Notes: generated from the sequence alone by a model not told the origin. A stretch of DNA of 64,000 nucleotides from Bradyrhizobium sp. CCBAU 53351 (GCF_015291745.1 NZ_CP030059.1:5917501-5981500); one strand, 5' to 3'. Shown: positions 1 to 8,874, counted from the stretch's first letter. Numbers and translations are program-made.

Positions 1-159
1 TAGTTAACGAAGTGCGCGAATGACTGGGCATAGTGGAAACAACTTGCCGGTTTTGCCCGGAGTACTACGGCCCTTCGATACCGTGCCGCTTAGCGAGCTA
101 TTCAGGCTCGCAGGGATATGTTGCGGAAGGTTTCTTCCAGCATCCGGCAAGACCTTCCG

Positions 160-1326
160 ATGTATCGATTTCGATCAACGAGATCCGTTGTCCTGACCTT
201 CCTGCTCCTGTCAGCGACCGCGCTCGCCGCCAGAGGCGATGAGACCGGCGTCAGCGAGGATGCGATCCTGTTCGGCCAGGCCGCCGCGCTGGAAGGCCCC
301 TCCTCCGCGCTTGGACAGCGCATGCGGCAAGGCATCGTCGCAGCCTTCACCGAGATCAACGCCAAAGGCGGCGTGCACGGCCGCAAGCTCCAGCTCGTCA
401 GCCGCGACGACGGCTACGACCCCGATCGTTCTGTGGCCGAGACGTTGCACCTGATCGAGGACGACAAGGTGTTCGCGCTGATCGGCGCGGTGGGCACGCC
501 GACCGCGATGGCGACAATTCCGATCACCAGCGCCAGGAACGTTCCCTTCATCGGCCCGTTCAGCGGCGCCGAATTCCTGCGCGACCTCGAGCTCACGAAT
601 GTCGTCAACATCCGCGCGAGCTATGGTGCGGAAGCCGAAGCCTGGGTCAAGCACCTCACCGAGGATCGCCACTTCACCCGCATCGGCATCTTCTACCAGG
701 ACGATTCCTTCGGCCGCGACGGGCTGAGCGGTGTGAAGCGCGCACTCGCCAAGCGCGGCCTCGAGCTTGCCGCCGAAGGCACCTTCGAGCGCAACACCCG
801 GGCGGTGACGGCCGCCTGGCGAACGATCAAGCGTGCCGAGCCCGAGGCCATCGTGATGGTCGGGACCTATGGGCCCTGCGCGGAGTTCATCAAGCTCGCA
901 CACCGCAGCGGTTTCTATCCGACCTTCGTCAACATCTCCTTCGTCGGCGCCACCGCGCTTGCCAGGGAGCTTGGCCCCGAGGGCGAAGGCGTCATCGTCT
1001 CGCAGGTCGTGCCGTTTCCGTGGGACCGCTCGCTCGAGCTCGTCGCCGACTACCAGGCGGCGCAGAAGGCGTTCGATCCGACGCTGACGCCGGACTTCGT
1101 GTCGCTGGAAGGCTATCTCTCCGGCCGCCTCGCGGCCGCGGCGCTGGAAATCGCCGGGCCGAAACCGACCCGCGCGAGCCTGCTCCGCGCCATCAACAAT
1201 GTCGGCCGTTTCGACATCAGCGGCAGCACCGTCACCGTCGGCGTGCGCACATTCGACACACCGCCGAAGGTGTTTCTGACGGTGATCCAGAAGGACGGGA
1301 CGTTCAAGGCTGTGGACCGGCTGTAG
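160..1326 (+). CDS. ABC transporter substrate-binding protein, Leu/Ile/Val (LivK) type
   Basis: Predicted 388-residue periplasmic ligand-binding protein of the type I branched-chain amino-acid/amide class. From the ATG at 160 the protein begins MYRFRSTRSVVLTFLLLSAT, a basic N-terminus and hydrophobic signal-peptide core ending near ALAARGDE. I prefer this to the ATG at 118, which would put 14 extra residues before the signal. Family hallmarks follow: 'FGQAAALEGPSSALGQRM' at the start of lobe 1, the 'INAKGGVHGRKLQL' motif, and 'PFIGPFSGAEFLRD'. These proteins deliver amino acids, amides or aromatic acids to a LivHMGF permease. No permease or ATPase gene is adjacent, so the ligand and partner are unknown; homologues also serve as sensor domains. 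The convergent dehydrogenase ends 7 bases beyond its stop. Confidence 0.85.
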   Translation: MYRFRSTRSVVLTFLLLSATALAARGDETGVSEDAILFGQAAALEGPSSALGQRMRQGIVAAFTEINAKGGVHGRKLQLVSRDDGYDPDRSVAETLHLIEDDKVFALIGAVGTPTAMATIPITSARNVPFIGPFSGAEFLRDLELTNVVNIRASYGAEAEAWVKHLTEDRHFTRIGIFYQDDSFGRDGLSGVKRALAKRGLELAAEGTFERNTRAVTAAWRTIKRAEPEAIVMVGTYGPCAEFIKLAHRSGFYPTFVNISFVGATALARELGPEGEGVIVSQVVPFPWDRSLELVADYQAAQKAFDPTLTPDFVSLEGYLSGRLAAAALEIAGPKPTRASLLRAINNVGRFDISGSTVTVGVRTFDTPPKVFLTVIQKDGTFKAVDRL

Positions 1327-1333
1327 GGCCGCT

Positions 1334-2311
1334 TCACGGCCGCCGCGTCCAGCGGTCGGCGTTCACCGCGCCCGGCGGCACTTCGCCCTTCACAATCGCT
1401 TCCACCTGCCGCACGGTTTCCAGCGACTGATATTCGATCGCCTGCGGCGTCAGCCCGCCGACATGGGGCGTCGCGATGACGTTCGGCAATCTCGCCAGCT
1501 CCGGCGTCGGCATCTGGTCCGGCGCGCGGCCGACGTCCAGCGCGGCGCCGGCGATGCGGCCCTCGCGCAACGCCCGCGCCAGCGCCGGCTCGTCGACGAG
1601 ATTCCCGCGCGAGAGGTTGATGAAGACGGCATGCCTCTGCATGCGCGCCAGCGCCGCTTCGCCGATCAGATTTTCGGTCTGCTCGTTGGCGATCGCGAGG
1701 CAGACGACATAGTCCGACGCGGCGAGCAGCTCGTCGAGGCCGAGTTGCCGGATCGCGGCATCGCTGACGTCAGCGAACGGATCGCAGACCAGCACCTCCA
1801 TGCGCAGTACCTTTGCCACTTCGGCAAGGTATCGCCCGATGCTGCCATAGCCGATGATGCCGAGCCTGCTGCCGGCGAGCTGGCGGCCCATCCGCGCCTC
1901 CGGCTTGCGGCCGGCCTGGTAGTCCGCCGTCGTCCGCGAGACGCCGCGGGAGAGATCGACCATGAAGCCGAGCGCGAGCTCGGCGACCGCCTGCACGAAG
2001 CCGGGGCCAGCGCGGGTGACGAGCACGCCGGCCGCCGAGGCCGCCTCCACATCGACGTTGCGGATATCGACGGCGCAGCGGACGAAGGCCCGCAGACGCG
2101 GCAATTGCGCAAAGATTTCGCCGCGCCCTTCCGTCATGCGGTCGGCGACGATGATGTCGGCGTCCTTCGCGGCACGCACGAGGCCGGCGGCGTCCAGGAT
2201 TTCGTCGCTCTCGTGCAGGATAACCTCGGCAGCCGCCCGCAGCCCGTTGAGGCTACGGTCGCCGTAATAGTTGCGCCGCATCTCCGGCGTGTGCGCGAGC
2301 AGGACCTTCAC
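1334..2311 (-). CDS. D-2-hydroxyacid dehydrogenase, NAD-dependent
   Basis: Predicted 325-residue cytosolic member of the D-isomer-specific 2-hydroxyacid dehydrogenase family (phosphoglycerate/glyoxylate/hydroxypyruvate reductase type), interconverting a 2-oxoacid and a D-2-hydroxyacid with NAD(P)H. The Rossmann motif is 'GIIGYGSIGRYLAEVAK' near residues 152-168. The C-terminal catalytic signature 'INLSRGNLVDEPALARAL' carries the usual Arg region, and 'TPHVGGLT' gives the catalytic His. The start codon is GTG, chosen because AAGGAG lies about 8 bases upstream and the next ATG is in the tenth codon, after the conserved first strand. It starts 12 bases after the TRAP permease stop and so probably forms an operon with it. 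The imported compound may therefore be a hydroxy or keto acid; that is inference. Confidence 0.85.
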   Translation of the reverse strand: MKVLLAHTPEMRRNYYGDRSLNGLRAAAEVILHESDEILDAAGLVRAAKDADIIVADRMTEGRGEIFAQLPRLRAFVRCAVDIRNVDVEAASAAGVLVTRAGPGFVQAVAELALGFMVDLSRGVSRTTADYQAGRKPEARMGRQLAGSRLGIIGYGSIGRYLAEVAKVLRMEVLVCDPFADVSDAAIRQLGLDELLAASDYVVCLAIANEQTENLIGEAALARMQRHAVFINLSRGNLVDEPALARALREGRIAGAALDVGRAPDQMPTPELARLPNVIATPHVGGLTPQAIEYQSLETVRQVEAIVKGEVPPGAVNADRWTRRP

Positions 2312-2323
2312 GACATCTCTCCT

Positions 2324-4183
2324 TCAGTAACCGAACGCCCGCGGCAGCGCGGTGCTCAGCCACGGCACGAAGGCGATGACGAGCAGGCAGAGGAACAACA
2401 GGCCGAGATAGCCCATGATCGGCTTCACCGTCTGCTCGATCGGCACGTTGCCGATCAGGCAGGCGCCGTAAAGGCCGAGCCCGAGCGGCGGCGCGAACAG
2501 GCCGATGCCCATGGCGATGACCAGCACGACGCCGAAATGCAGGGGGTCGACGCCGAGCTGCACCGCGACCGGCAACAGCAGCGGCCCGAAGATGATCAGC
2601 GCGGCTGCGCCCTCCAGCACCGAGCCCATCACGATCAGCACGGCGATCGCCAGCAGGATGAACAGCCAGACGCCCGAGGTCTTGGAGAGCCCGAGCATGA
2701 AATCGCCGACCGCATGCGGCACCTGCTGCAGGGTCAGCGTGAACGCCAGCGATTGCGCGGCGGCGACGATGAACAGGACGAGACCCGCGCGCGTCGCGGC
2801 CTGCACGAAGCTGTGCGCGGCCGATTTGAAGCTGAGCTCCCGGAACACCACGCTGCCGACGACCAGCGCATAAGCCACCGCGAAGGCCGAGATTTCGGTC
2901 GCGGTGGCAAAGCCGCTCTTGAAGCCGAAGAAGATCATGAAGATCAGGCCGAACGAGGCGATCGCACCGCTCCACAGCCCCGACACCGGCATCTGCGGCT
3001 CGACCTCCTCGATCCGCTCCGGCCGCTTGCCGAAGATGATGGAGACCGCAATCAGCACAGAAGCCATCAGCGCCGACGGCAGCAGGCCGGCGACGAACAG
3101 GCCACCGATCGACAGATTGGCCACGAAGCCCAGAATGATCAGATTGATGCAGGGTGGAATGGTCTCCGCCATCACGGCGGAGGCCGCGAGCAGCGCCACC
3201 GCGCCGCCCGGATTTTGCCTGGAACGACGCGCGGCCGGGATCAGCACGGAGCCGACCGCTGCGACATCGGCCATCTTCGAGCCCGAGATGCCCGAGAATA
3301 GCACCATGGAAGCGACCATGACGACGTTGAGGCCGCCGCGCATGCGCCCGACCGCGCGCTGCAACAGCTCGATCAGCCGCACCGACATGCCGTTGGCTTC
3401 CATGAGATAGCCGACGAGGATGAAGAAGGGGATCGCCAGCAGCACGAAATTGTCGATGCCGCGCGCCATCTGCTGGGCGAAGATCACGCCGGGCAACGCG
3501 CCTTCGACCCAGATGAAGATCAGCGCGGCGAGCGCCAGCGCAAAACCGATCGGCAGGCCGCCGAACAGGGTTGCGAAGAAGCCGATCAGCATCAAGGTGC
3601 CTGCCGACGGCACCGAGGACGGCGACAGATAGTCCCAGACCAGATAAAGGCCGGTGACGACGATGATCGCGATGAGCCCCCTGACGATCTCTGGCAGCGG
3701 CCTTGCGCAGAGATGGTCGATCGCGAACACCGTCATGAACAGCGCGCCGACCCCCATGGGATAGAAGGTCAATTCCAGCGGCAGGCCTGAGCCGGTGGTC
3801 TGGCCTGCGGTCAGCGAACCCAGCTTGATCGCGTTGTAGGCGACGTAGCCGGAAATCAGCACGATCAACAGCGCGCTGGCGGCATCGACCAGCGCGCGCA
3901 GCCGCACCGGCAAGAGGTCGCGGAAGAAGGAAACACCGACATTCTCGCCGCGCGCGAGCGCGCTCGCCGCGCCGAAAAAGGCCGAGCCGACCATCAGCCC
4001 GCGCGCAACATCGTCGGACCATTCAACCGGCGCGTTGAAGAAGAACCGCAGCAGGACGGAGACGCAGACCACCACGAGATCGGCGGCGAGCAGGATCGCC
4101 GCGATCGCATCGCTGACGCGGAGCAGCAGGGCGATGCTGCCGCGGCGGCCGCCCGAAACGGACACGGCGGCTGTCATCGTCAT
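2324..4183 (-). CDS. TRAP transporter permease, fused small (DctQ) and large (DctM) subunits
   Basis: Predicted 619-residue inner-membrane permease of the tripartite ATP-independent periplasmic class. Residues about 15-170 look like a DctQ small subunit, with four hydrophobic segments and 'FFFNAPVEWSDDVARGLMV'. After a connecting helix, residues about 190-619 match DctM, with many membrane segments and motifs such as 'GLPIGFALALAAL', 'PFFILVGYLMEANGMSVRL', and 'SGISGSKMADVAAVGSVLIP'. The two subunits are usually separate, but fused forms are common in bacteria. The ATG at 4183 overlaps the stop of the binding-protein gene as ATGA, which fixes the start and suggests translational coupling; the reading frame stays open upstream inside dctP but that extension is not coding. 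The ion-driven substrate is unknown. Confidence 0.9.
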   Translation of the reverse strand: MTMTAAVSVSGGRRGSIALLLRVSDAIAAILLAADLVVVCVSVLLRFFFNAPVEWSDDVARGLMVGSAFFGAASALARGENVGVSFFRDLLPVRLRALVDAASALLIVLISGYVAYNAIKLGSLTAGQTTGSGLPLELTFYPMGVGALFMTVFAIDHLCARPLPEIVRGLIAIIVVTGLYLVWDYLSPSSVPSAGTLMLIGFFATLFGGLPIGFALALAALIFIWVEGALPGVIFAQQMARGIDNFVLLAIPFFILVGYLMEANGMSVRLIELLQRAVGRMRGGLNVVMVASMVLFSGISGSKMADVAAVGSVLIPAARRSRQNPGGAVALLAASAVMAETIPPCINLIILGFVANLSIGGLFVAGLLPSALMASVLIAVSIIFGKRPERIEEVEPQMPVSGLWSGAIASFGLIFMIFFGFKSGFATATEISAFAVAYALVVGSVVFRELSFKSAAHSFVQAATRAGLVLFIVAAAQSLAFTLTLQQVPHAVGDFMLGLSKTSGVWLFILLAIAVLIVMGSVLEGAAALIIFGPLLLPVAVQLGVDPLHFGVVLVIAMGIGLFAPPLGLGLYGACLIGNVPIEQTVKPIMGYLGLLFLCLLVIAFVPWLSTALPRAFGY

Positions 4184-5214
4184 CAGGCTTGCGTCGCGCG
4201 GATGATGTCGATGACGGCCTTGGACTCCGGCCGCGCCTTCATGAAGTTCTCGGTCTGCGGCGCGACGCGCTTCTTGAACGCCTCGCGGTCGCATTCGGCC
4301 ACCGTCACGCCCTTCTCGGTCAGGGCCGCAAGCGCCTCCTTCTCGACGGCGAGCCCATGGGCCCGGGTGTCGACCGCGGCCTTCTTCGCAGCATCGAGGA
4401 AGCCTTCGCGCAGCTTCGGGTCCATGCGGTTATAGGTCATGTCGCTGAAATAGATCGCAAGCGGCGAGAAATTATGCTGGGTCAGCGCGTAGAATTTCGA
4501 CGTTTCGAAGAATTTGCTGGCCAGGATCGTCGGCGGATCGTGCTCCAGACCGTCAAGCACGCCGGCCTGCAGGGCCGTGTAGATTTCGCCGAACGCCAGG
4601 GGCGTCGCAGCGGCGCCCATCAGGCGCAGGCATTCGGTGATGACGGGGTTGGGCAGCGTCCTGATCTTGAGGCCGGCGAGGTCCTCCGGCGTCTTCACCG
4701 GCTTCTTCGCCAGCACGCTGCGCGAGCCGAAATTATAGGCCCAGGCGATGATGCGGATGTTGCCGCCCTTGAGCAGCGCGTCCTCGATCGGCTTGGCCGC
4801 GCCGGCGTCGAACGCCTTGGTCTGCTGCGGGAAGCTCGAGAACAGGAAACCGAGATCGTACGTGCCGACCAGCGGCACCAGATTGGCCGAGATCGACGAG
4901 CCCGACACCATGAGGTCGATGACACCGAGCTTCACCGAATTGATGACGTCGATCTCCTGGCCGAGCTGGTTGTCGGGGAAAAAGGCGACCTCGACCTGCT
5001 CGCCGAGGCCATTCCCTTTCAGGTTCTTGACGAGATTGTCGTAGTAGACCCGGCCGTTGGCGAATTTGGGATCGTTCGGCAGCGAGGAGGAGCATTTCAG
5101 CTTCAGCGTCGCAGCTTCGGCGCGGCCGATGATGGCGGGAGAGAGCACGAGGCCGGCGGTGACCGCCGCCGATGACTTGATGAACGCGCGGCGGTTCACG
5201 GGCACGATGGTCAT
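4183..5214 (-). CDS. dctP: TRAP transporter substrate-binding protein DctP, Tat-exported
   Basis: Predicted 343-residue periplasmic DctP-family solute receptor for the adjacent TRAP permease. From the ATG at 5214 it starts MTIVPVNRRAFIKSSAAV, a twin-arginine signal (NRRAFIK) followed by a hydrophobic stretch and an AEA cleavage region, so export is probably folded, through Tat. The mature domain shows the family pattern: 'FPDNQLGQEIDVINSVKLG', 'LAGLKIRTLPNPV' with the conserved Arg that binds the ligand carboxylate, and 'LGFGEIYTALQAGVLDG'-like spacing ('PLAFGEIYTALQAGVLDG'). The frame is open for another 85 codons upstream, but those are rejected because they precede the Tat signal; GGGAGAAG lies just upstream of the chosen ATG. 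First gene of the dctP-dctQM-dehydrogenase operon. Confidence 0.92.
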   Translation of the reverse strand: MTIVPVNRRAFIKSSAAVTAGLVLSPAIIGRAEAATLKLKCSSSLPNDPKFANGRVYYDNLVKNLKGNGLGEQVEVAFFPDNQLGQEIDVINSVKLGVIDLMVSGSSISANLVPLVGTYDLGFLFSSFPQQTKAFDAGAAKPIEDALLKGGNIRIIAWAYNFGSRSVLAKKPVKTPEDLAGLKIRTLPNPVITECLRLMGAAATPLAFGEIYTALQAGVLDGLEHDPPTILASKFFETSKFYALTQHNFSPLAIYFSDMTYNRMDPKLREGFLDAAKKAAVDTRAHGLAVEKEALAALTEKGVTVAECDREAFKKRVAPQTENFMKARPESKAVIDIIRATQA

Positions 5215-5638
5215 GGTGCGGCTTCTCCCACATTGTTTTTGTTCGCCGCAGTCGTTGCTGGCGGCCTGTTGCGTGAACTCTATGGCCAAAGCGACGGCAC
5301 AGGCAAGCGGGCGGCCGGCAAGCGCAGAGCGGCAGGGAGCGCGTACGGCAGGCGACCAGCGCGGCTGAGCGACCACAATTCCCCGGGATTCGCGACGAGG
5401 ATCGGCCTGCAGCCACATCCGCGCAGCGGGCGCGGTCGCGCCGGGCCGGCATCGATCCAATTGGAGCATGGATCAATGCGCAACTGACATGGATGGGCCG
5501 AGAACGATGCCCTCCGGCCCGGCAGGCGCCCTGCCCCATTTTGCCGCACGCCGAACGTGATCCAGTGCACAGACGGACGCATGGCGGCACCTTAGAAAAA
5601 GTGACATCATCGCGCGCATTGCCGATGGAGGTGACACC
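5215..5638. other. Divergent intergenic region, dctP / caspase-like gene
   Basis: This 424-base gap separates two divergently transcribed genes and should hold both promoters. I see a GGAGG ribosome-binding site at 5629-5633 for the caspase-like gene and GGGAGAAG (read on the minus strand) for dctP. The short reading frames crossing it have no recognisable protein features and I do not call any of them. No strong palindrome or terminator was seen. Confidence 0.4.
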
Positions 5639-7114
5639 ATGCGCCGTCCAGTCTTTTCCAATTTGCTTCTTGCATCCGGCCTTCTTGCGCTCGCTCAGTT
5701 GATGATTCCGACGGAGGCCGCTGCCGAAGCGCGGCTCGCGCTGGTGATCGGCCAATCCGCCTATCGCACCGTGCCCGAGCTGCCCAACGCCGCCAACGAC
5801 GCCAAGGGCATGACAGAGCTGCTCGGCAATGCCGGCTTCACCGTCACCACCGCGGCCAATCTGGCGCAGAACGAGATGCGCGCCGCGATCTCGGATTTCG
5901 CCGGCAAGGTCAGCGCCAGCGGCGCCGACACCGTCGCGCTGGTGTTTTATGCCGGCCACGGTCTGCAGATCGACGGCGAGAACTATCTCGTTCCTGTCGA
6001 TCTCGATCCCAAGCGCGAGGCCGACATCCCGCTCCAGGGCGTCCGCCTCAACGACCTGCTCAACACGCTCGGCGCCCTGCCGACGCGGGCACGCATCTTC
6101 ATGCTCGATGCCTGCCGCAACAATCCGTTCCCGGCGCTGAGCGGCGCCGGCCACGGCCTTGCGATCGTCGACACCAAGGCCGGCGCGCCCGGCTCCTTCA
6201 TCTCCTATTCGACATCGCCGGGCGCCGAAGCCGAGGACGGCAGTGGCATCGACAGCCCCTACACCACGGCGGCGCTGACCATCGCCAAGCAGCCCAACCT
6301 GCCGATCGAGGAAGTGTTCAAGCGCATCCGTGTCGCCGTCGCACAATCGACCGACGGCCGGCAGATTCCCTGGGAAAGCTCCTCGCTCACCACCGACTTC
6401 AAGTTCTTCGGCGAGAGCGGCAGTCAGCCGTCGTCGCTTCCGGGCGCAAATTCGATGGCGCTTGCCAGTGGCACGCGTAGCCTCGAGGACTGGCGCAAGG
6501 AATTGCAGGGCAAGCCTGCCATGATCGCCTATGAACTCGTCATCACGGACGACACGGTGCCGGCGTATCAGGCCTATATCGAGCTGTACGCGCAGGATAC
6601 CCGCACGCCGCGCGTGCGCACCGTGCTGGAACGGCGGCGCCAGATGCTGGCCTGGGAGCGCGCGACCGCGATCAACACCCACGCTTCGTTCGAGGCTTAT
6701 CTGGCCAATTGGGACAACAGCGACCTCGCCGCGACCGCGCGCCGGCTGCTGCTGCGCGTGCAGAACCGCAATTACGGCGTGCCCGTCGCCGCCGCGGCGA
6801 CCCCGGTCGCCGTCGCAATGGCTCCGACCTGCCCGTGCTCAGCGCCGACACCGCCGGCAACGCCCGCCAATCCGAGCGTCGCGCCCATCATCAAGAAGCG
6901 CGTCGACGTCACTCCGCCCAAGCGCAAGGTGGTCGAGACGCCGCCGAAGCGCCGGCCGCCGCCCGACGAAGTGGTCTACGAGCGCGCGCCGCCTCCCGGA
7001 CCGCCGCCCGGCGCCGTGATGCAGGGCATCGGCGTCGGGATCGGCATCGGCATCGGAATGGGCGGTCGCGGCGGCGGCGGCGACCATTACCGCGGCGACT
7101 ACCGCAGATACTGA
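5639..7114 (+). CDS. Secreted caspase-family (peptidase C14-like) protein
   Basis: Predicted 491-residue exported protein with an N-terminal caspase p20-like domain. An N-terminal signal (about residues 1-29) precedes 'RLALVIGQSAYRTVPELPNA', typical of bacterial metacaspase-like domains. The catalytic His is in YAGHG (His107) and the Cys in DACRNNPF (Cys159), so the dyad is intact. The middle (about 280-380) is helical without a domain I recognise. The C-terminus is proline/lysine-rich ('PPKRKVVETPPKRRPPPDEV') and ends in a Gly/Ile repeat and an Arg/Tyr tail. Bacterial members cleave after basic residues or act as regulators; the periplasmic target is unknown. GGAGG sits 5 bases before the ATG. 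The tail could bind the wall or membrane, but that is a guess. Confidence 0.85.
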   Translation: MRRPVFSNLLLASGLLALAQLMIPTEAAAEARLALVIGQSAYRTVPELPNAANDAKGMTELLGNAGFTVTTAANLAQNEMRAAISDFAGKVSASGADTVALVFYAGHGLQIDGENYLVPVDLDPKREADIPLQGVRLNDLLNTLGALPTRARIFMLDACRNNPFPALSGAGHGLAIVDTKAGAPGSFISYSTSPGAEAEDGSGIDSPYTTAALTIAKQPNLPIEEVFKRIRVAVAQSTDGRQIPWESSSLTTDFKFFGESGSQPSSLPGANSMALASGTRSLEDWRKELQGKPAMIAYELVITDDTVPAYQAYIELYAQDTRTPRVRTVLERRRQMLAWERATAINTHASFEAYLANWDNSDLAATARRLLLRVQNRNYGVPVAAAATPVAVAMAPTCPCSAPTPPATPANPSVAPIIKKRVDVTPPKRKVVETPPKRRPPPDEVVYERAPPPGPPPGAVMQGIGVGIGIGIGMGGRGGGGDHYRGDYRRY

Positions 7115-7137
7115 GACGGTCCAGCTTCGACATCGCC

Positions 7138-7167
7138 CCGGCTCGCGCCCAATCGCGCGCGAGCCGG
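7138..7167. terminator. Hairpin terminator between convergent genes
   Basis: CCGGCTCGCGC at 7138-7148 pairs with GCGCGAGCCGG at 7157-7167 (11 base pairs, 8-base loop). It lies between the caspase-like gene on the plus strand and the small gene on the minus strand. Only a weak T tract (ATTTATT) follows on the plus strand, so it may work together with Rho. Confidence 0.55.
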
Positions 7168-7172
7168 ATTTA

Positions 7173-7541
7173 TTACGTCAGCGCCGGATAATCGCGCTGG
7201 ATGCCCTCCCGGATCCATCCGGCCTGGATCGCGCGAAACAGGATCTGCGCCGTCTTGAGATCATTGGCCTTCATGCAGAGGTCGACGATGCGGCGGACCG
7301 CATCGTCGCGCATCAGATCGTCTGCAATCTTCATCGCGATTTCCATCGCGACGCGGGCCGCACGCTCATAGCGCTCACGCTCGCGCGTGGCAGTCTGCGC
7401 GGAGCTTCCGACGGCCTCCGCGCCCGCTCTCGCGGCCTCGCAGATGTTGCGGATTCGCTCCGCCGCGTCGATATCGCCGAGCGGCCCCGGGATCGGCTCA
7501 TCCCAGATGTCGGCCGGCTGCCGCCTTGCGAACCACTTCAT
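7173..7541 (-). CDS. Hypothetical protein, helical, 122 residues
   Basis: I do not recognise the family. From the ATG at 7541 it reads MKWFARRQPADIWDEPIPGP and continues as an almost entirely helical, charged sequence ('RERERYERAARVAMEIAMKI', 'DLMRDDAVRRIVDLCMKAND') without signal peptide or membrane segment. It is probably a small cytosolic protein. The frame is open 50 codons further upstream, but that part overlaps the reverse complement of the next gene's end and is Arg/Ser-rich shadow sequence, so it is excluded. It lies 34 bases downstream of the Spy-like gene, on the same strand, and might be co-transcribed with it. Confidence 0.65.
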   Translation of the reverse strand: MKWFARRQPADIWDEPIPGPLGDIDAAERIRNICEAARAGAEAVGSSAQTATRERERYERAARVAMEIAMKIADDLMRDDAVRRIVDLCMKANDLKTAQILFRAIQAGWIREGIQRDYPALT

Positions 7542-7575
7542 TGCCCCCACCAATGGTCGCCGTTGCTTGCACCTT

Positions 7576-8874
7576 TCAGGACGTGCGGCGCGGCCCGATC
7601 GCCTCGAACTGCGCCTTCTGCTCGTCGTTGAGCGTGGCGTAGAAATCATCGAGCGCCGCGCGCACCGACTTGATGCCGTCCAGCATCGCATCCAGCCGCT
7701 TGCGGATCGTGGCCATGCGGGCCGGCGGTGTCATGACCTCATTGGGCTCGCAGGTCGCTTTCAGCGATGCGCTGGCCTTGACGCTGGTATCCTGCAGCAC
7801 CTGAAGCGCCGCGCGCTGGGTGTCGCTCGGACGAAGTCTTTCCTCGATCGTGGCGCTGGGCCAATCGAACGCGGCGGGCACGCTGCAAGTCTGCACCGGC
7901 GATCCGCCCGCATTGTTCGATGCGCTGGCGCGCCGCTGATCGTCAGCGAGGGCATTCAAGCGCGCCTTCTGTTCGTCGTTGAGCGAACCATAGAACTGGT
8001 CGAGGGCGGGCTGGACCAGATCGACGGCCTTCTGCATCGCCTCGATGCGTTGCTGCATGGCCGCGAGCCGGCCGGGGGCCGTCGCTGCGGCCTGCGTCGG
8101 ACAGGATGTGCGGATCAGTGCTGCCGCGTCGACCGAGGCGTTGCCGAGCGCATCGAGAGCTGAGCCCTGCGCATCCGTCGGCTGCACCGCGGATGCGATC
8201 TGATCGATGGGCAGCCCGGCGATGGCGCGGTGGTCACTGCCGCAGAGCTGATCGAGCGGTGCGCTGCGCGCCCGCCGTCGTCCCTGCGGTTGCTGCGGCA
8301 GATAGGCCGACAGGCGATCAAAACCGTAGGGGCCGAATATTCCGGCATAGATGTCCGGGTAGCCATAACCCCAGAAGCCGAGCCCGTCGCCCCAGATCGT
8401 GTAGTCGTAGAGGTCGTTATAGGCGAACGGCCAGAACAGCGGACCAACCCAGCCATAGCCGCCACCCGCATGTTGCCACCAGCCGCTGCTCGCGCCGCTC
8501 CAGCCGGCGAGTGCGGCCGCGGCGGCGAGCTGCGCACGCGCCGCCGGATTGCTGATCAGCCGGCCGTTGCGGAATGCGCTGGAGTTGAGGGCATTGCGGA
8601 AGCTCGCGGGACGGATCGCCGCGTTGCGGATCTGACCAAAATTGGGCCCGCCGCGCCGGGCACCCGTGGTGAACCGCATGCCGCGATGATGTCCGCCGCC
8701 ATGCACATGCCCGCCGCCATGACCGCGGAAATGTCCGCCGCCGTGATGGCCACCGCCGTGTCCGCCTCCGTGGCCGCCGCCATGACCCCCGCCATGTCCG
8801 CCCTTCGCCAGGGCCGCGCCCGCCAGCATGCAGGCAAACGCCATTGCGGCAATTCCAATGACCGGTCGCACCAT
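7576..8874 (-). CDS. Exported His/Gly-rich protein with duplicated Spy/LTxxQ-like domain
   Basis: Predicted 432-residue periplasmic protein. A signal peptide (MVRPVIGIAAMAFACMLAGA, cleavage near ALA) is followed by a run of GGH/GGGH units at residues 25-65, a likely metal-binding segment. A Trp/Tyr/Gly-rich linker (about 125-190) leads to two tandem copies of one domain at about 211-310 and 330-427. Each has a Cys at its start, a Cys in the middle ('IRTSCPTQ', 'LKATCEPN') and the LTxxQ-like box near its end ('SLNDEQKARLNAL' and 'TLNDEQKAQFEAI'). Spy/CpxP-type LTxxQ proteins are periplasmic chaperones or metal-stress sensors; a similar role here is inference. The longer open frame upstream (to 9453) is a shadow of the neighbouring oxidase gene. 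Confidence 0.8.
   Translation of the reverse strand: MVRPVIGIAAMAFACMLAGAALAKGGHGGGHGGGHGGGHGGGHHGGGHFRGHGGGHVHGGGHHRGMRFTTGARRGGPNFGQIRNAAIRPASFRNALNSSAFRNGRLISNPAARAQLAAAAALAGWSGASSGWWQHAGGGYGWVGPLFWPFAYNDLYDYTIWGDGLGFWGYGYPDIYAGIFGPYGFDRLSAYLPQQPQGRRRARSAPLDQLCGSDHRAIAGLPIDQIASAVQPTDAQGSALDALGNASVDAAALIRTSCPTQAAATAPGRLAAMQQRIEAMQKAVDLVQPALDQFYGSLNDEQKARLNALADDQRRASASNNAGGSPVQTCSVPAAFDWPSATIEERLRPSDTQRAALQVLQDTSVKASASLKATCEPNEVMTPPARMATIRKRLDAMLDGIKSVRAALDDFYATLNDEQKAQFEAIGPRRTS

Noticed and set aside
1463..3301. 612-codon open frame on the plus strand
   Set aside because: It is antisense to the dehydrogenase and TRAP permease genes; the translation is Arg/Asp/Gln-rich without any domain, as expected for the opposite frame of G+C-rich coding DNA.
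4733..6682. 649-codon open frame on the minus strand
   Set aside because: It is antisense to the caspase-like gene and overlaps dctP in another frame; the real genes are clear and the frame has no protein signature.
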